A stretch of 64,000 bases of DNA, from the NCBI GenBank assembly GCA_963724695.1, contig CAVRVW010000002.1, positions 103,577 through 167,576 of the forward strand. Direction: 5' to 3'. The number at the start of each line of letters is the position of its first letter. Position 1 is the stretch's first letter. The notes under the pieces are model-generated. The model was not told the origin of the DNA, made no database searches, and was given only the letters and a program-made list of their open reading frames with translations. The stretch is from CAVQFD01 sp963724695 (GTDB lineage: Bacteria > Acidobacteriota > Vicinamibacteria > Vicinamibacterales > CAVVIG01). Made by a program: the position numbers and the translations under genes. Positions 44,870 through 55,049 of this stretch are shown in pieces.

Positions 44870-47337
44870 TCATTCGCTCCGCAGGGCGCGCAGCGGATCG
44901 ACGCGCGCGGCGGCGAGGGCCGGCGCAAGGTTCGCCGCGCCTGCGACGAGCAGCAGCGTGCCGGCGGCCAGCCCGTACGCCATCGGATCCATGCTGCTCA
45001 CGCCGTAGAGCAGCGACTCGAGGATCCTCCCGGCCGCAGCGGCGGCCAGTGCGCCCAGCACGACGCCGATAAGGGCGAGGCGCGCGCCCTGGGCCAGAAT
45101 CATGCGCACCACCTGCCCCCGCGTAGCCCCGATGGCCATACGAACGCCGACCTCGCGCGTGCGACGGCTCACGGAGTACGCCGTGACGCCGTAGAGGCCG
45201 ACGGTCGCCAACCCCAGCGCCAGCGCGCCAAAGGCGCCGATGACCATGGCTCCCAGGCGGGTCGGAGCCATCGTCGTGGCGGCCACCTGCGCCGCCGACA
45301 CGTCTTCGGTGAACACGATGGCCGGTTCGAGCGCCAGGAGGGCCTGCCGCAGGGCAGCGAGCGCCGCATCGGCGGGGATCTTCGTCCGCACGAGCAACCC
45401 GATCGATCGCGTCGGCGCAACAGGGACGTGCAAATACGGCCTCGGGTCTTCGCCGACCGACCGGACCTTGTGATCCCCGGCCACGCCGATGACCTCGTGC
45501 GGCGCCGACTCGCGGCCGCTCAGGTGCACGCGCCCGCCGACGGCGTTCCCGCCCGGCCAGAACCGGCGGGCCATGGTTTCGTTCACGATCGCGACGCGGC
45601 GACCGTCCGCGACGTCGCTTGGAGAGAAGGCGCGGCCGGCCACCACCGGCACTCCGATCGTGGCGAAGTACTCGCTGCCCACGGACACCGTGTCGACAAT
45701 CGTCTCATCGTCAGGTCCGGTGTGATAGCCGGGCACGACGATGCCGCTGGCGTTGATGTTCGGCGACAAGGGCAGCCGGGACGCGACGGTGGCGGCGCTG
45801 ACGTCGGGAAGAGCGCGGAGTGCTTCGAGCGCACGATCGCGAAACGCCGTGGCGCGGGCGGTGTCGTAGTTGTTCATCTGGAGGTTGAACGACAGCGATG
45901 CGACGAAGCGCGGATCGTAGCCGAGGTCCGTGCCCCGTGCGACCAGCAGGCCACGGCCGAGGAGCGCGCCCGACACCAGCAGCACCAGCGAGAGCGCCAG
46001 CTGGCCGACCACCAGGACGTTGCCCATGGTGAAGCGCACGCGACCTTCTCCCACGACGTCTTCCTTGAGCGCGGGCACGAGCGCCGGTCTGGACGACGAC
46101 CAGGCGGGTATCAGGCCGAAGAGGAGCGTGGTGGCGATGGACGCGAGCGAGGCGAAGGCCAGGACGGTACGGTCGATCGAAAACTCGAAGCTGATCGGAA
46201 TCGGAAAGACATCGGTGCCGAGGCCGGCCAATGCCCGACCTGCCCACCACGCGAGCAGGATCCCGAGGCCGCCGCCCGCGACCGCCAGCACGAGGCCTTC
46301 GGTCAGCAGCTGCTGAATCAACCGGGCCCGGCTGGCCCCGATCGCGGCTCGGATCGCGATTTCGCGGCTCCGGGCCGCTCCGCGGGCGAGCAGGAGGTTG
46401 GCGACATTCGCGCAGGCGATGAGCAGCACGAGGCCGACCGCGGCGAGCAGGCCCGCGCTCGCCGCCCTGACGTACCGATCCACCATCGGATGAAAGCGGA
46501 TGCCGAGTGGCCGGATGCACGCTGGCGGTCACCTTGTCGTTGGTGAGGGGATACGCCGTGCTCAGCCGGGTGAAGATCGTCTCGACTTGCGCGCGCGCCT
46601 GCCCGACCGTTCGCCCGTCGGCGAGCCGCCCCTTGACGAAGAGCCAGCGCGTCCCCCGGCGATTGAGGCGCGAGGTGCCGGGGTCCCGATCGGTCTGCCA
46701 CTGCACGCCGGAGAACACGAAGCTCTCGACCATCGTGACCGGCACCCAGAACTCGGTGGCGATGCCTGGCAGGGCGCCGGAAAATCCCACGGGTGCGACG
46801 CCGATGACGGTGGACTGCACCCCCGAGAGGTTGACGTCCTTGCCGACAATCGACGCGTCGAGGCCAAAACGCGCCCGCCACGTCGCGTGGCTCAACACCA
46901 CCAAAGGCGCGGAGCCGGGCCCTCGGTCATCGCCTTCCACGAACCCGCGGCCGAGCGGCACCCGGACACCGAGCACGTCGAAGTAGTTCGCCGTGACGGC
47001 CTCGCCCGTGACCAGGACGGGGCGCTCCACCGAGGCGAGGATGCCGCGGACGTAGGCAGTGCCGGCCAGCCCCGAAAAGGCGTCGGCATCGCGCTTGATG
47101 TCGAGGTAGTCGGGATAGGACGTGGTCAGCTGGGGAAAATCCGCGCTGGCGCTGCTGTAGATCTCGACCAGCCGATCGCGCTCGGCCAGCGGGTAGTCCC
47201 TGAAGAGGACCGCGTTGACCACGGAAAAGAGCGTGGTGTTGAGGCCAATCCCCAGCGCCAGCGAGAGCACGGCCGCGGCCGTCAGCCCCGGGCGCCGCGC
47301 GAGCTGTCGAATGCCGTGCCTGATATCCCGCTAGCAT
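44870..47337 (-). CDS. Second ADOP/MacB-type permease, frameshifts at N-terminus and centre
   Basis: About 822 residues. The N-terminus begins with the inner-membrane helix after HGIRQLARRPGL (TAAAVLSLALGIGLNTTLFS), lacking the helical PadR-linked region of the other copy. A MacB-like periplasmic domain follows (NYFDVLGVRVPLGRGFVEGD), then the first FtsX block (GLVLLIACANVANLLLARGA) and a second domain ending GVRMAIGATRGQVVRMILAQ and PALAAARVDPLRALRSE. Frame changes occur near 47325 and 46505. The ATG at 47337 is proposed because an in-frame stop precedes the later GTG. No PadR gene is adjacent, unlike the 28-31 kb copy. Confidence 0.84.
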
Positions 47338-47393
47338 CGCGCCGACCACTCAGGATGTGACGAGGCGCCGGTGGATCCAGTTCCGGGCATCCA

Positions 47394-47421
47394 TGAGCCC
47401 TGAGCCCTGAGCCGTGAGCCT
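47394..47421. repeat. Four tandem TGAGCC-N heptamers behind cyclophilin
   Basis: TGAGCCC, TGAGCCC, TGAGCCG and TGAGCCT run without gaps and reach into the stop codon of the minus-strand cyclophilin gene (47420-47422). The same unit recurs at 55050-55091. Confidence 0.85.
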
Positions 47422-47978
47422 ACGTCCTGACGATTTTCACCGTCGTGATGCTGATCGGCTTCACCGGCCGATCGCCCGGCTTGCTCGTCGTGCGTCTTGC
47501 CGATCTTCTCGCACGACGTCCATGCCGTCGACGACTTCGCCGAAGACGCTGTGCTTGTTGTCGAGCCACGGCGTCGGCACGAGCGTGATGAAGAACTGGC
47601 TGCCGTTGGTGTTCGGCCCGGCGTTGGCCATCGACAGGATGCCGGCCTTCGTGTGCTGCAGCTTCGGAGCTGAACTCGTCGGCGAACTTGTAGCCCGGTC
47701 CGCCGGTGCCGGTGCCGAGCGGATCGCCGCCCTGGATCATGAAGCCGTCGATGACGCGGTGGAAGATCAGCCCGTCGTAGAACGGCCGCTTCACCTTCTG
47801 GCCGCGTCTTCGGATCGGTCCACTCCTTCGTGCCTTCGGCGAGCCCGACGAAGTTCGCCACCGTGTTCGGCGCCTCCTCGTCGAACAGCCGGATCGTGAA
47901 GTTGCCCTCGCTCGTCGTGAAATGCGCTTCAACATTGATATGCTCTCCGTCGGGAATCTGCGTTGCGCATGCGATCAT
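47420..47978 (-). CDS. Cyclophilin-type peptidyl-prolyl isomerase (frameshifted sequence)
   Basis: About 185 residues, probably cytosolic. The cyclophilin fold is complete: VEAHFTTSEGNFTIRLFDEE, APNTVANFVGLAEGTKEW, FYDGLIFHRVIDGFMIQGGD, GTGTGGPGYKFADEFS, GILSMANAGPNTNGSQFFI and LVPTPWLDNKHSVFGEVVDG. The catalytic Arg (FHRVI) and substrate-binding FFIT are kept. Frame changes occur near 47810, 47665 and 47495-47510. The chain ends PVKPISITTVKIVRT. The start ATG at 47978 lies on top of the start of the divergent PhzF-like gene, so the two promoters must lie within each other's coding sequence or one start is misplaced. Confidence 0.86.
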
Positions 47979-48886
47979 ACCGGTATCTCCATCTCGACGT
48001 CTTCACCGATCGCCTCTTCGGCGGCAATCAGCTCGCGGTCGTCCTCGACGGCCGCGGCCTGTCGACCGACACCATGCAGGCGATCGCCAAGGAGATGAAC
48101 TTCTCCGAGACGACGTTCGTGCTGCCGCCGAGCGGCCCGACACCGACGATGCGCGTCCGCATCTTCACGCCGGCGAGGAGCTGCCGATGGCCGGCCATCC
48201 GACGATCGGCACGACCTTCGCGCTGGCGCGCGCCGGCGTCGTCACGGCGCCGGCACGCGATCGCGTGACGTTCGGCCTCGGCATCGGCCCGACGCCCGTC
48301 TCGCTCGCGTGGCGGGACGATGACCTGAGCTTCGCGTGGATGACGCAGCTGAGGCCCGACGTTCGGCGAGCCCATCGCCGATGGCGCCGGCGCTGCCGCC
48401 GTCGCTGCGGCTGCCGGCGGCGGCCGTCGCCGGCACCGGCCTGCCGGTCCAGGCGGTTCGTGCGGTGTGCCAATTCCTGCTGGTCCCGCTCGCGACGCGG
48501 CGCGCCGTCGACAGCGCGTCCTCGACGCGCGGCGCTACGAGCACTTCCGCCGCGGCGGCCGGGCTCGACGACCTGCCGGTGTTCCTCTTCTCGCCCGAAG
48601 CCGGCGGACGACAACGGCGACGTGTACAGCCGGATGTTTGCGCCGAGCTTCGGCATCGCGGAAGATCCGGCCACCGGCAGCGCCAGCGGCCCGCTCGGCT
48701 GCTACCTGGTCCGCCACCAGCGTCGTGACGGCCGGACAGGCGGCGCGATGCTCAGCCTGCAGGGCGTCAGGATGGGACGGCCGAGCCACATCCACATCGC
48801 GATCGGCCTCGAGGGGCGAGATTTCGAGCGTGCGGGTCGGCGGCGAAGCAGTGCTGGCGGGAGAAGGCACGCTCTACGTAACTTAG
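47969..48886 (+). CDS. PhzF-family epimerase/isomerase-like protein (frameshifted sequence)
   Basis: About 305 residues in two similar halves, as in diaminopimelate epimerase-fold PhzF. The N-terminus is YRYLHLDVFTDRLFGGNQLA with AIAKEMNFSETTFVLPPS. The substrate region is LPMAGHPTIGTTFALARAG, holding the PhzF hallmark G-H-P-T. The second half has SRMFAPSFGIAEDPATGSAS, GPLGCYLV and MGRPSHIHIAIGLEG. Frame changes lie near 48180, 48363, 48480-48520, 48602 and 48812. Most PhzF relatives have no known substrate; no phenazine genes are near. It is divergent from, and overlaps, the cyclophilin start. Confidence 0.85.
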
Positions 48887-48927
48887 AATTAGAAGTGAGA
48901 ACTACGAAGGACACCAAAGGAGCCTCT

Positions 48928-49592
48928 ATGAGACTGCAGGCGATGGTGGCTGGCTTCGGGGCGCTGGCGCTCGTGGCATCGGCCGGCTGTCGGCCCAGGT
49001 GGACCTGGGTCGCGTGGCGAAGCTGAGGAATCCGGCGGCGCTCACCGAACAGGCGCCGGCCACGTTCAAGGCGAACTTCGATACGAGCAAGGGCACCTTC
49101 GTCATCCAGGTCACCCGCGACTGGGCGCCGATCGGCGCCGATCGGTTCTACAACCTCGTCAAGAACGGCTTCTACGACGATATCCGGTTCTTCCGTGTGA
49201 TCGAGGGCTTCATGGTGCAGTTCGGGATCCACGGGAACCCGGCCGTGCAGAGCGCCTGGCGGAACGCGCAACCTGAAGGACGATCCGGTCAAGGAGAGCA
49301 ACAAGCGCGGCATCGTCACGTTCGCCACGGCGGACCCAACACGCGCACGACGCAGGTCTTCATCAACTTCGGGACAACACGGGTCTCGACAAGCAGGGCT
49401 TCGCGCCCTTCGGCGAGGTCGTCCAGGGCATGGACGTCGTCGACAAGCTGTACAACGGGTACGGCGAAGGCGCGCCGAGCGGCAAGGGGCCCGAACCAGG
49501 GACGCATCCAGACGGAGGGCAACGCGTATCTGAACAAGGAGTTCCCGAGGCTGGACTTCATCAAGGCCGCGCACGATCGCGAAGTGAGCTAA
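48928..49592 (+). CDS. Secreted cyclophilin-type peptidyl-prolyl isomerase lipoprotein (frameshifted sequence)
   Basis: About 220 residues. The leader MVAGFGALALVASAGC carries a lipobox cysteine, so this second cyclophilin is probably anchored in the envelope. The domain follows: FKANFDTSKGTFVIQVTRDW, APIGADRFYNLVKNGFYDDI, RFFRVIEGFMVQFGIHG, VKESNKRGIVTFA and GPNTRTTQVFINFG. It ends KGPNQGRIQTEGNAYLNKEF. Frame changes lie near 48990, 49268, 49330, 49373 and 49492. AAAGGAG five bases before the ATG confirms the start. It is 42 bp behind the PhzF-like gene. Confidence 0.84.
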
Positions 49593-49626
49593 GTCGGACA
49601 GGGACTGTCTGCTTCTCACGTTCTGC

Positions 49627-51849
49627 ATGTCTTTATCCAGCTCTGGCCGCGCTGTCGCCGAGGGGCGGCACCGCGATCCGTTCGCGGTGCTCGGCCCCCA
49701 TCGCGACGGCCGGCGGCATCGTCATCCGCGCGCTTCAGCCGGCGGCGCGATCGATCGACGTCCGGTTGATGGCCGACGGCATCGTGATGCCCGCTGCGGC
49801 GGTCGGACGAGGGCGATCGGGCAGCCGGCTGTTCGAGATCACGGTTGCCGGGCGACGTGTCCCCGACTACCGGCTGCGGGTCACCTACAGCACACGGCGC
49901 ACGTCGCTCGAGATCGACGATCCGTACCGCTACGGGCGGGTGCTGACCGATTTCGATCTGCACCTGCTCGGCGAGGGCACGCACCACCGCGCGTTCGAGA
50001 AGCTCGGCGCGCACCGCATCAACGTCGGGATCGACCGCGGCGTGCACTTCGCGGTGTGGGCGCCCAACGCCGAGCGCGTCAGCGTGATCGGCGACTTCAA
50101 CGGCTGGGACGGCCGCGTGCATCCGATGCGGCTGCTCGTGCCGTCCGGCATCTGGGAACTGTTCGTGCCGGACCTGCCGGACGGCGAGAAGTACAAGTTC
50201 GAGATCCGCACGCCGGACGGGCGCGCTCCTGAAGAAGACCGATCCGTTCGGCGTTCGCCTTCGAGGCGCCGCCGCAGACCGCGTCGGTCGTCCGCGACAT
50301 TTCGGGCTACCAGTGGGGCGACGGCGACTGGATGGCGGCGCGACGCGCGCGCGGCGCAGTGGCTCGATCGGCCGATGTCGGTCTACGAAGTGCACCTCGG
50401 GTCGTGGGCGCGCGTGCCGGAGGAAGGCAGCATCGGTTGCTCACCTATCGCGAGCTGGCGGACCGGCTCGTGCCGTACGTGAAGGAGCTGGGCTTCACGC
50501 ACATCGAGCTCCTGCCGGTGATGGAGCATCCGTTCTCGGGCTCGTGGGGCTACCAGGTGCATCGGGTTCTTCGCGCCGACGAGCCGGTTCGGATCCGCCG
50601 GAAGACTTCAAGTACTTCGTCGACGCGTGCCATCAGGCCGGGCATCGGCGTCATTCTCGACTGGGTGCCGGGCCACTTCCCGAAGGACGAGCACGGGCTC
50701 GCGCGAGTTCGACGGCACGGCGCTCTACGAGCACGCCGATCCGCGGCAGGGCGAGCACCAGGACTGGGGCACGCTCATCTTCAATTACGGGCGGCAACGA
50801 GGTGCGCAACTTCCTGCTGTCGAACGCGCTGTTCTGGCTCGAGGAGTACCACGTCGACGGGCTGCGCGTGGATGCGGTGGCGTCGATGCTGTACCTCGAC
50901 TACTCGCGCCAGCCGGGCGAGTGGATGCCGAACGGCTACGGCGGCCGCGAGAATCTCGACGCGATCGACTTTCTGCAGCGAGCTCAACACGCTGACGCAT
51001 GGCCAGCATCCCGGCACGATCACGATTGCCGAGGAGTCCACGTCGTGGCCGGGCGTCAGCCGGCCGGTGCACCTCGGCGGACTCGGGTTCACCTACAAGT
51101 GGAACATGGGGTGGATGCACGACATGCTCGAGTACGCGTCGCAAGGATCCGGTGCACCGGCGCTGGGCGCACAACCTGATCACGTTCTCGATGCTGTACA
51201 CCTTCACGGAGAACTTCGTGCTGCCCTTCTCGCACGACGAGGTCGTGCACGGCAAGGGCGCGCTGCTCGACAAGATGCCGGGCGACGTCTGGCAGAAGTA
51301 CGCGACGCTCCGCGCGCTCTACGGGTTCATGTACGGGCATCCCGGCAAGAAGCTGCTCTTCATGGGCTGCGAGTTCGGACAGTGGCGCGAGTGGAATCAC
51401 GACGGCAGCCTCGACTGGCACCTGCTCGAGGATCCCGCTCACGCTGGCCTGAAGCGCTACGTCCAGGCGCTCAACTGGCACTACCACGCGGAGCCCGCGC
51501 TGCACGAGCTGGACTTCGATCCCGTCGGGCCTTCGCTGGATCGACTGCAACGACAACGAGAACAGCGTCGTGTCGTTCGTGCGGTACGGCCGCCACGGCC
51601 GTGAGCCCGTGTTGATGGTCTTCAACTTCACGCCGGTGCCTCGCGCCGGACTACCTCGTCGGCGTGCCTGGTCCCGGGTATTACGAGGAACTGCTGAACA
51701 GCGACAGCGCGCTCTACGGCGGCAGCAACGTCGGCAACGGCGGCGGCGTCTGGAGCGAGCCGACGCCCGCGCACGGGTTCGAGCACTCGATCCGCGTCAC
51801 CGTGCCGCCGCTGGGGTGCCTGCTGCTGAAGAACGTGAAGAAGTCATAG
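49627..51849 (+). CDS. glgB: 1,4-alpha-glucan branching enzyme (heavily frameshifted sequence)
   Basis: About 735 residues; forms the alpha-1,6 branches of glycogen. The N-terminal carbohydrate-binding part is HHRAFEKLGAHRINVGIDRG then FAVWAPNAERVSVIGDFNGW. The GH13 barrel has MSVYEVHLGSWARVPEE, THIELLPVMEHPFSGSWGYQ, FKYFVDACHQAGIGVILDWV, EEYHVDGLRVDAVASMLYLD (nucleophile Asp), TITIAEESTSWPGVSRP (acid/base Glu) and LPFSHDEVVHGKGALLDKM (third carboxylate). At least 14 frame changes occur between 49700 and 51650, the densest set in the window. All catalytic residues survive, so true inactivation is unlikely. An octamer repeat array begins two bases after the stop. Confidence 0.88.
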
Positions 51850-51851
51850 GA

Positions 51852-51891
51852 CACGAAGAAGTCCGGCCACGAAGTCACGAAGCCACGAAGA
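51852..51891. repeat. Octamer CACGAAG-N array behind glgB
   Basis: CACGAAGA, an 8-base spacer, then CACGAAGT, CACGAAGC and CACGAAGA directly repeated. It starts two bases after the GlgB stop. A closely similar array lies at 58606-58644. Confidence 0.85.
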
Positions 51892-51910
51892 AGAAACGGT
51901 GTGCTTGTAG

Positions 51911-53101
51911 ATGACTTCTCGCGCAGCTGCCGTCGCCCTCGTGACCTTCGCGGTCTTCACCGACATGGTCGCCTACTCCGTGGCCGTGCCGGTTCTGCCG
52001 GACCTGAGCCGTCGGCTCGGGGCGTCGCCGACGATGATCGGGCTGCTGTTTTCCTCGTTCGGCCTCACGCTGCTGCTCGTGTCCGTGCCGATGGGCCGCG
52101 TCTCCGACCGGATCGGACGGCGGCTGCCGCTCATCTTCGGCATGCTGGGGCTCACGGCATCCACCCTCCTGTTCGCCTATGCGGACTCGCTGCCGTGGCT
52201 CTTTGCCGCCCGGCTCGTGCAGGGCGGCGCCGATGCGGTCACGTGGGTGGTGGGGTTGGCGCTCGTCGCCGATCTCTACGGGCCGAACGAGCGCGGCAGG
52301 GCCATGGGGCTCGTGATGGCGGGCAGCAATGCGGGGTTCATGATCGGCCCCTCGATCGGCGGGTGGCTTTACGAGCGCGGGGGCATGGAGCTGCCGTTCG
52401 TGGCCACTGCAGCGCTTGCCGGCGCCGCGGCGCTCGGGTTCTGCTGGCTCGGATCGCCGTCGACGCAGGCGGCGCGAGAAGTTGTGCCGCTCGCCTCGGT
52501 GCTGCATTCGCCTCAGGTCCGGGCATGCGTGCTGGCAGTGATCCTGGCCGCGTCGACGCTGGCGATGCTCGAGCCGGTGGTGGCCCTGTGGCTTGCCTCG
52601 GACATGGGCCTCGGGCCGGGCAGAGTGGGCCTGCTGTTCGGCACGGCGGCCGTCGCGTCCACCGGGCTCCATCCAATCTACGGCCGGCTCGCCGATCGGT
52701 GGGGAGGAAAGCGGTTGATGCTCGCCGGACTGACCGTGACGGCGCTGTGGCTGCCGCTGCTGGCGCGAGCGTGGAGCTTCGAGTCTGCCCTGATCCTGTA
52801 CGTCGTGCTGGCGGCTTCGATGTCGCTCATCGTGACGCCGTCGCTGTCGTACATGGCGGACGCCATCTCCATGGTGGGGGTCGCATCCTTCGGGGTGGCG
52901 TACGGCCTCTACAATGTCTCGTGGGGGCTGGGCCTGCTCGTCGGCCCCGCCGCCGGCGGGTTCCTCTTCGAGTCGCTGGGCTTCACGCGTTTGACGCTCC
53001 TGTGGTCGCCGATCGTGATCGTGCTCACGATCCTGATCGCCCGGGCGTCATCGCCGACGCGCGTCGGGCACGCGCGGGGCGATGTGGATGGAAGAGTGTA
53101 A
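51911..53101 (+). CDS. MFS transporter
   Basis: 396 residues, twelve predicted helices, intact. The signature between helices 2 and 3 is LVSVPMGRVSDRIGRRLPLI (GRxSDRxGRR), repeated in the second half as HPIYGRLADRWGGKRLML. Motif C-like MAGSNAGFMIGPSIGGWLYE indicates the drug:H+ antiporter group, so an efflux role is likely but not proven. It follows the glgB repeat array and is 24 bp upstream of the Crp-family regulator, which may regulate it. Confidence 0.88.
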   Translation: MTSRAAAVALVTFAVFTDMVAYSVAVPVLPDLSRRLGASPTMIGLLFSSFGLTLLLVSVPMGRVSDRIGRRLPLIFGMLGLTASTLLFAYADSLPWLFAARLVQGGADAVTWVVGLALVADLYGPNERGRAMGLVMAGSNAGFMIGPSIGGWLYERGGMELPFVATAALAGAAALGFCWLGSPSTQAAREVVPLASVLHSPQVRACVLAVILAASTLAMLEPVVALWLASDMGLGPGRVGLLFGTAAVASTGLHPIYGRLADRWGGKRLMLAGLTVTALWLPLLARAWSFESALILYVVLAASMSLIVTPSLSYMADAISMVGVASFGVAYGLYNVSWGLGLLVGPAAGGFLFESLGFTRLTLLWSPIVIVLTILIARASSPTRVGHARGDVDGRV

Positions 53102-53125
53102 GATCCACTCCTCGAAGGAGACGTC

Positions 53126-53852
53126 GTGCCAGCACACCGACCCGCGAACCCATCCACGCTTGCGCTCCAGGCGCTGCCGTTTCTCGAGGACGGCTCCGCG
53201 TCGGATCCACGGCCGCTGCTGACCGAAGCGCAACGCCAGACGCTGGAACAGATTGGCGTGCGAGTGCGGCTTCCGCCGCGACTCCTCATCTACCAGCAGG
53301 ACTCACGCGCCGACTGGCTGTTCGCGGTCGTCGACGGCGTGGTCAAGAGCTACCGCGAGCTGCCGAGCGGCAAGCGGGCCGTGGCGGCGTTCCTGTTCCC
53401 GCGGGATCTCTTCGGGCTCGCCGAGAAGGGCCGGTACGTGAACTGCGCGAAGACGATTACGCGCGCCACCATGTACCGGTTCCCGCTGCCGGCGCTCACC
53501 GACCTCATCAAGCGCGATCCCGAACTGCAGTTCCAGTTTCTCGTCAAGGTGACGCACGTGCTGCGCGAGTCGCAGCGCCGTGCCATCACCATTGCCCGGA
53601 GAGACGCCGCCGGCCGGATGGCGATGTTCCTGGTGTTCATGCAGCGCCACCCCACCGCGGGCGGCCGCGATCGCGACATCGACGCTGCCGATGAGCCGCT
53701 CGGACATCGCGGGGTTCCTCGGGCTGTCGCTCGAGGCCGTCATCCGTGCGTCGGCGGAGCTCGAGCGGCGCCGCCTGGTGGCGTTCGAAGGCCGCCACCT
53801 GGTGCACGTGCTCGATTCCCCTCGCCTCGCCAAGCTCGCCGGCGCCGTGTAG
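53126..53852 (+). CDS. Crp/Fnr-family transcriptional regulator, one frameshift
   Basis: About 241 residues. The N-terminal cyclic-nucleotide-binding-like beta-roll is visible (LPPRLLIYQQDSRADWLFAV, VVDGVVKSYRELPSGKRAV, FLFPRDLFGLAEKGRYVN). The C-terminal helix-turn-helix has the Fnr/Crp pattern MSRSDIAGFLGLSLEAVIRA then LERRRLVAFEGRHLVHV. Its recognition helix Ser-Leu-Glu-Ala-Val-Ile-Arg resembles the FixK/Fnr group. One frame change near 53660 separates the domains. The GTG start has AAGGAG five bases upstream. There is no N-terminal cysteine cluster, so an iron-sulfur oxygen sensor is unlikely. Confidence 0.86.
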
Positions 53853-53977
53853 GCGCGCCAGGGCCGCTGGAGACTCGCGTCACACAATTGACGCTCGCGC
53901 GGGTGTCGATGGTGATAGGCTGACGATTCCCGTGACGGGTACTTTTTGATTACACAAAGCAGAAAGAGAGGACGAAC

Positions 53978-54535
53978 ATGACGTTCAGACAAGCGGTTGC
54001 CACAGGCCTCGTCGCGCTCGCAATGGGGGCGGGGCTGCACGCGCAGACCTCGACGACCAAGGAGGCCGCTGGCGCCACTCAGGTCAAGGTCGAGCAGTTG
54101 ACCGGGGAAGTCGTCCTGACGGAAGGCAACATGCTTCTGGCCAGGATGCCGAACGGCGTGTACCGCGTCTTCCACCTGCGGCCGGGCCAGCCGTTCACGA
54201 TCGACGGCCAGAGCAGAACCATCAGCCAGCTCGTGCCCGGCACGAAGCTCACCGCCACGGCCGTCACGACCACCAGGCCGCTGACCGTCCGCACGACCCA
54301 GGTCATCGACGGCACCGTGTGGTATGTCCAGGGGAACTACGTGATCCTGACGCTCGTCAACGGCGAGAACCGCGAATACAACGTGCCCGACACGATGCCG
54401 TTTACCGTGAGCGGCAAGCCGGCGACCGTCAAGGATCTGCGGAAGGGCATGAAAGTGTCTGCGACGAAAATCGTCGAGGAGCCGATGACCGAAGTCCAGG
54501 AGAAGACCACCATCGTCGGCCAGGCCCCCAAGTAG
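53978..54535 (+). CDS. Secreted protein with two tandem 55-residue repeats
   Basis: 185 residues, intact. The signal peptide (ATGLVALAMGAGLHA) is followed by two homologous beta-rich repeats. Repeat 1 starts GEVVLTEGNMLLARMPNG and ends TISQLVPGTKLTATAV. Repeat 2 starts GTVWYVQGNYVILTLVNG and ends TVKDLRKGMKVSATKI. Shared middles are PFTIDGQ and PFTVSGK. I recognise no family name; the small beta-barrel repeats recall nucleic-acid- or ligand-binding OB/SH3-like folds. GAGAGGA five bases before the ATG supports the start. It stands alone 125 bp behind the Crp-family gene. Confidence 0.7.
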   Translation: MTFRQAVATGLVALAMGAGLHAQTSTTKEAAGATQVKVEQLTGEVVLTEGNMLLARMPNGVYRVFHLRPGQPFTIDGQSRTISQLVPGTKLTATAVTTTRPLTVRTTQVIDGTVWYVQGNYVILTLVNGENREYNVPDTMPFTVSGKPATVKDLRKGMKVSATKIVEEPMTEVQEKTTIVGQAPK

Positions 54536-54592
54536 AGCCGGTAACGCTGGTCAAGCCGGCAAAGCCAGTCCAGCTGTGTAAGGCGGCATGCT

Positions 54593-54625
54593 GGGTAGCG
54601 CGCTTCCAGAGGAAGCGCGTTACCC
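54593..54625 (+). terminator. Long hairpin between two small secreted-protein genes
   Basis: A 15-bp stem (GGGTAGCGCGCTTCC against GGAAGCGCGTTACCC, one mismatch) closes a 3-base AGA loop, 58 bp behind the repeat-protein stop and 17 bp ahead of the next GTG. No T-run follows. It may be a terminator or an RNA-level control element for the next gene. Confidence 0.55.
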
Positions 54626-54641
54626 CGTGCGGTTTCTTCCT

Positions 54642-55049
54642 GTGAAGAGGCTCTTCGCGATCGCTCTGGCCGTCGCGGCTGCGGCGTGCGGGCCGGGGGC
54701 TGAGCCCATCAAGGTCCCCACGACCATCTGGACGCCGATCGGCAGCTGGTCGGGGACGACCAGCATGCAGGGCGAGACCTTCGGCGTCGACGCGCACGAG
54801 TGGCGGATCTACTGGGAGACGAAGAACGAGACGTCACCGGGCGCCGGCACCTTCGTCGTCCACCTTCACAGCGGCGACAGCGGCCGCATCCTGAACACCC
54901 CGTTGCGGCGCTCCGGCCCGGGCAAGGGCGTGGTCCTCGTCACCGAACCCCCGCGGCCCAACTTCTATCTCTCCTTCGAAGCGACGAACCTGGAGTGGTC
55001 GGTCCGGGTCGAAGAACCCGTCGCCGTCAACCGGACGATTACGCCGTAG
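54642..55049 (+). CDS. Small lipoprotein of unknown function
   Basis: 135 residues from a GTG at 54642. The leader LFAIALAVAAAAC ends in a lipobox cysteine followed by GPGAEPIKVPTTIWTP. The rest is beta-rich: PIGSWSGTTSMQGETFGVDA, EWRIYWETKNETSPG, TFVVHLHSGDSGRIL and FYLSFEATNLEWSVRVEE. The jelly-roll-like alternation suggests a ligand-binding outer-membrane or periplasmic domain, but I find no family. The frame is open upstream to 54588, but that part holds the hairpin. Its stop is followed immediately by the 55050 heptamer array. Confidence 0.65.
   Translation: MKRLFAIALAVAAAACGPGAEPIKVPTTIWTPIGSWSGTTSMQGETFGVDAHEWRIYWETKNETSPGAGTFVVHLHSGDSGRILNTPLRRSGPGKGVVLVTEPPRPNFYLSFEATNLEWSVRVEEPVAVNRTITP

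Noticed and set aside
47969..48886. Phenazine biosynthesis cluster
   Set aside because: Only a PhzF-fold protein is present. PhzF relatives are widespread with other substrates, and no other phz gene is near.
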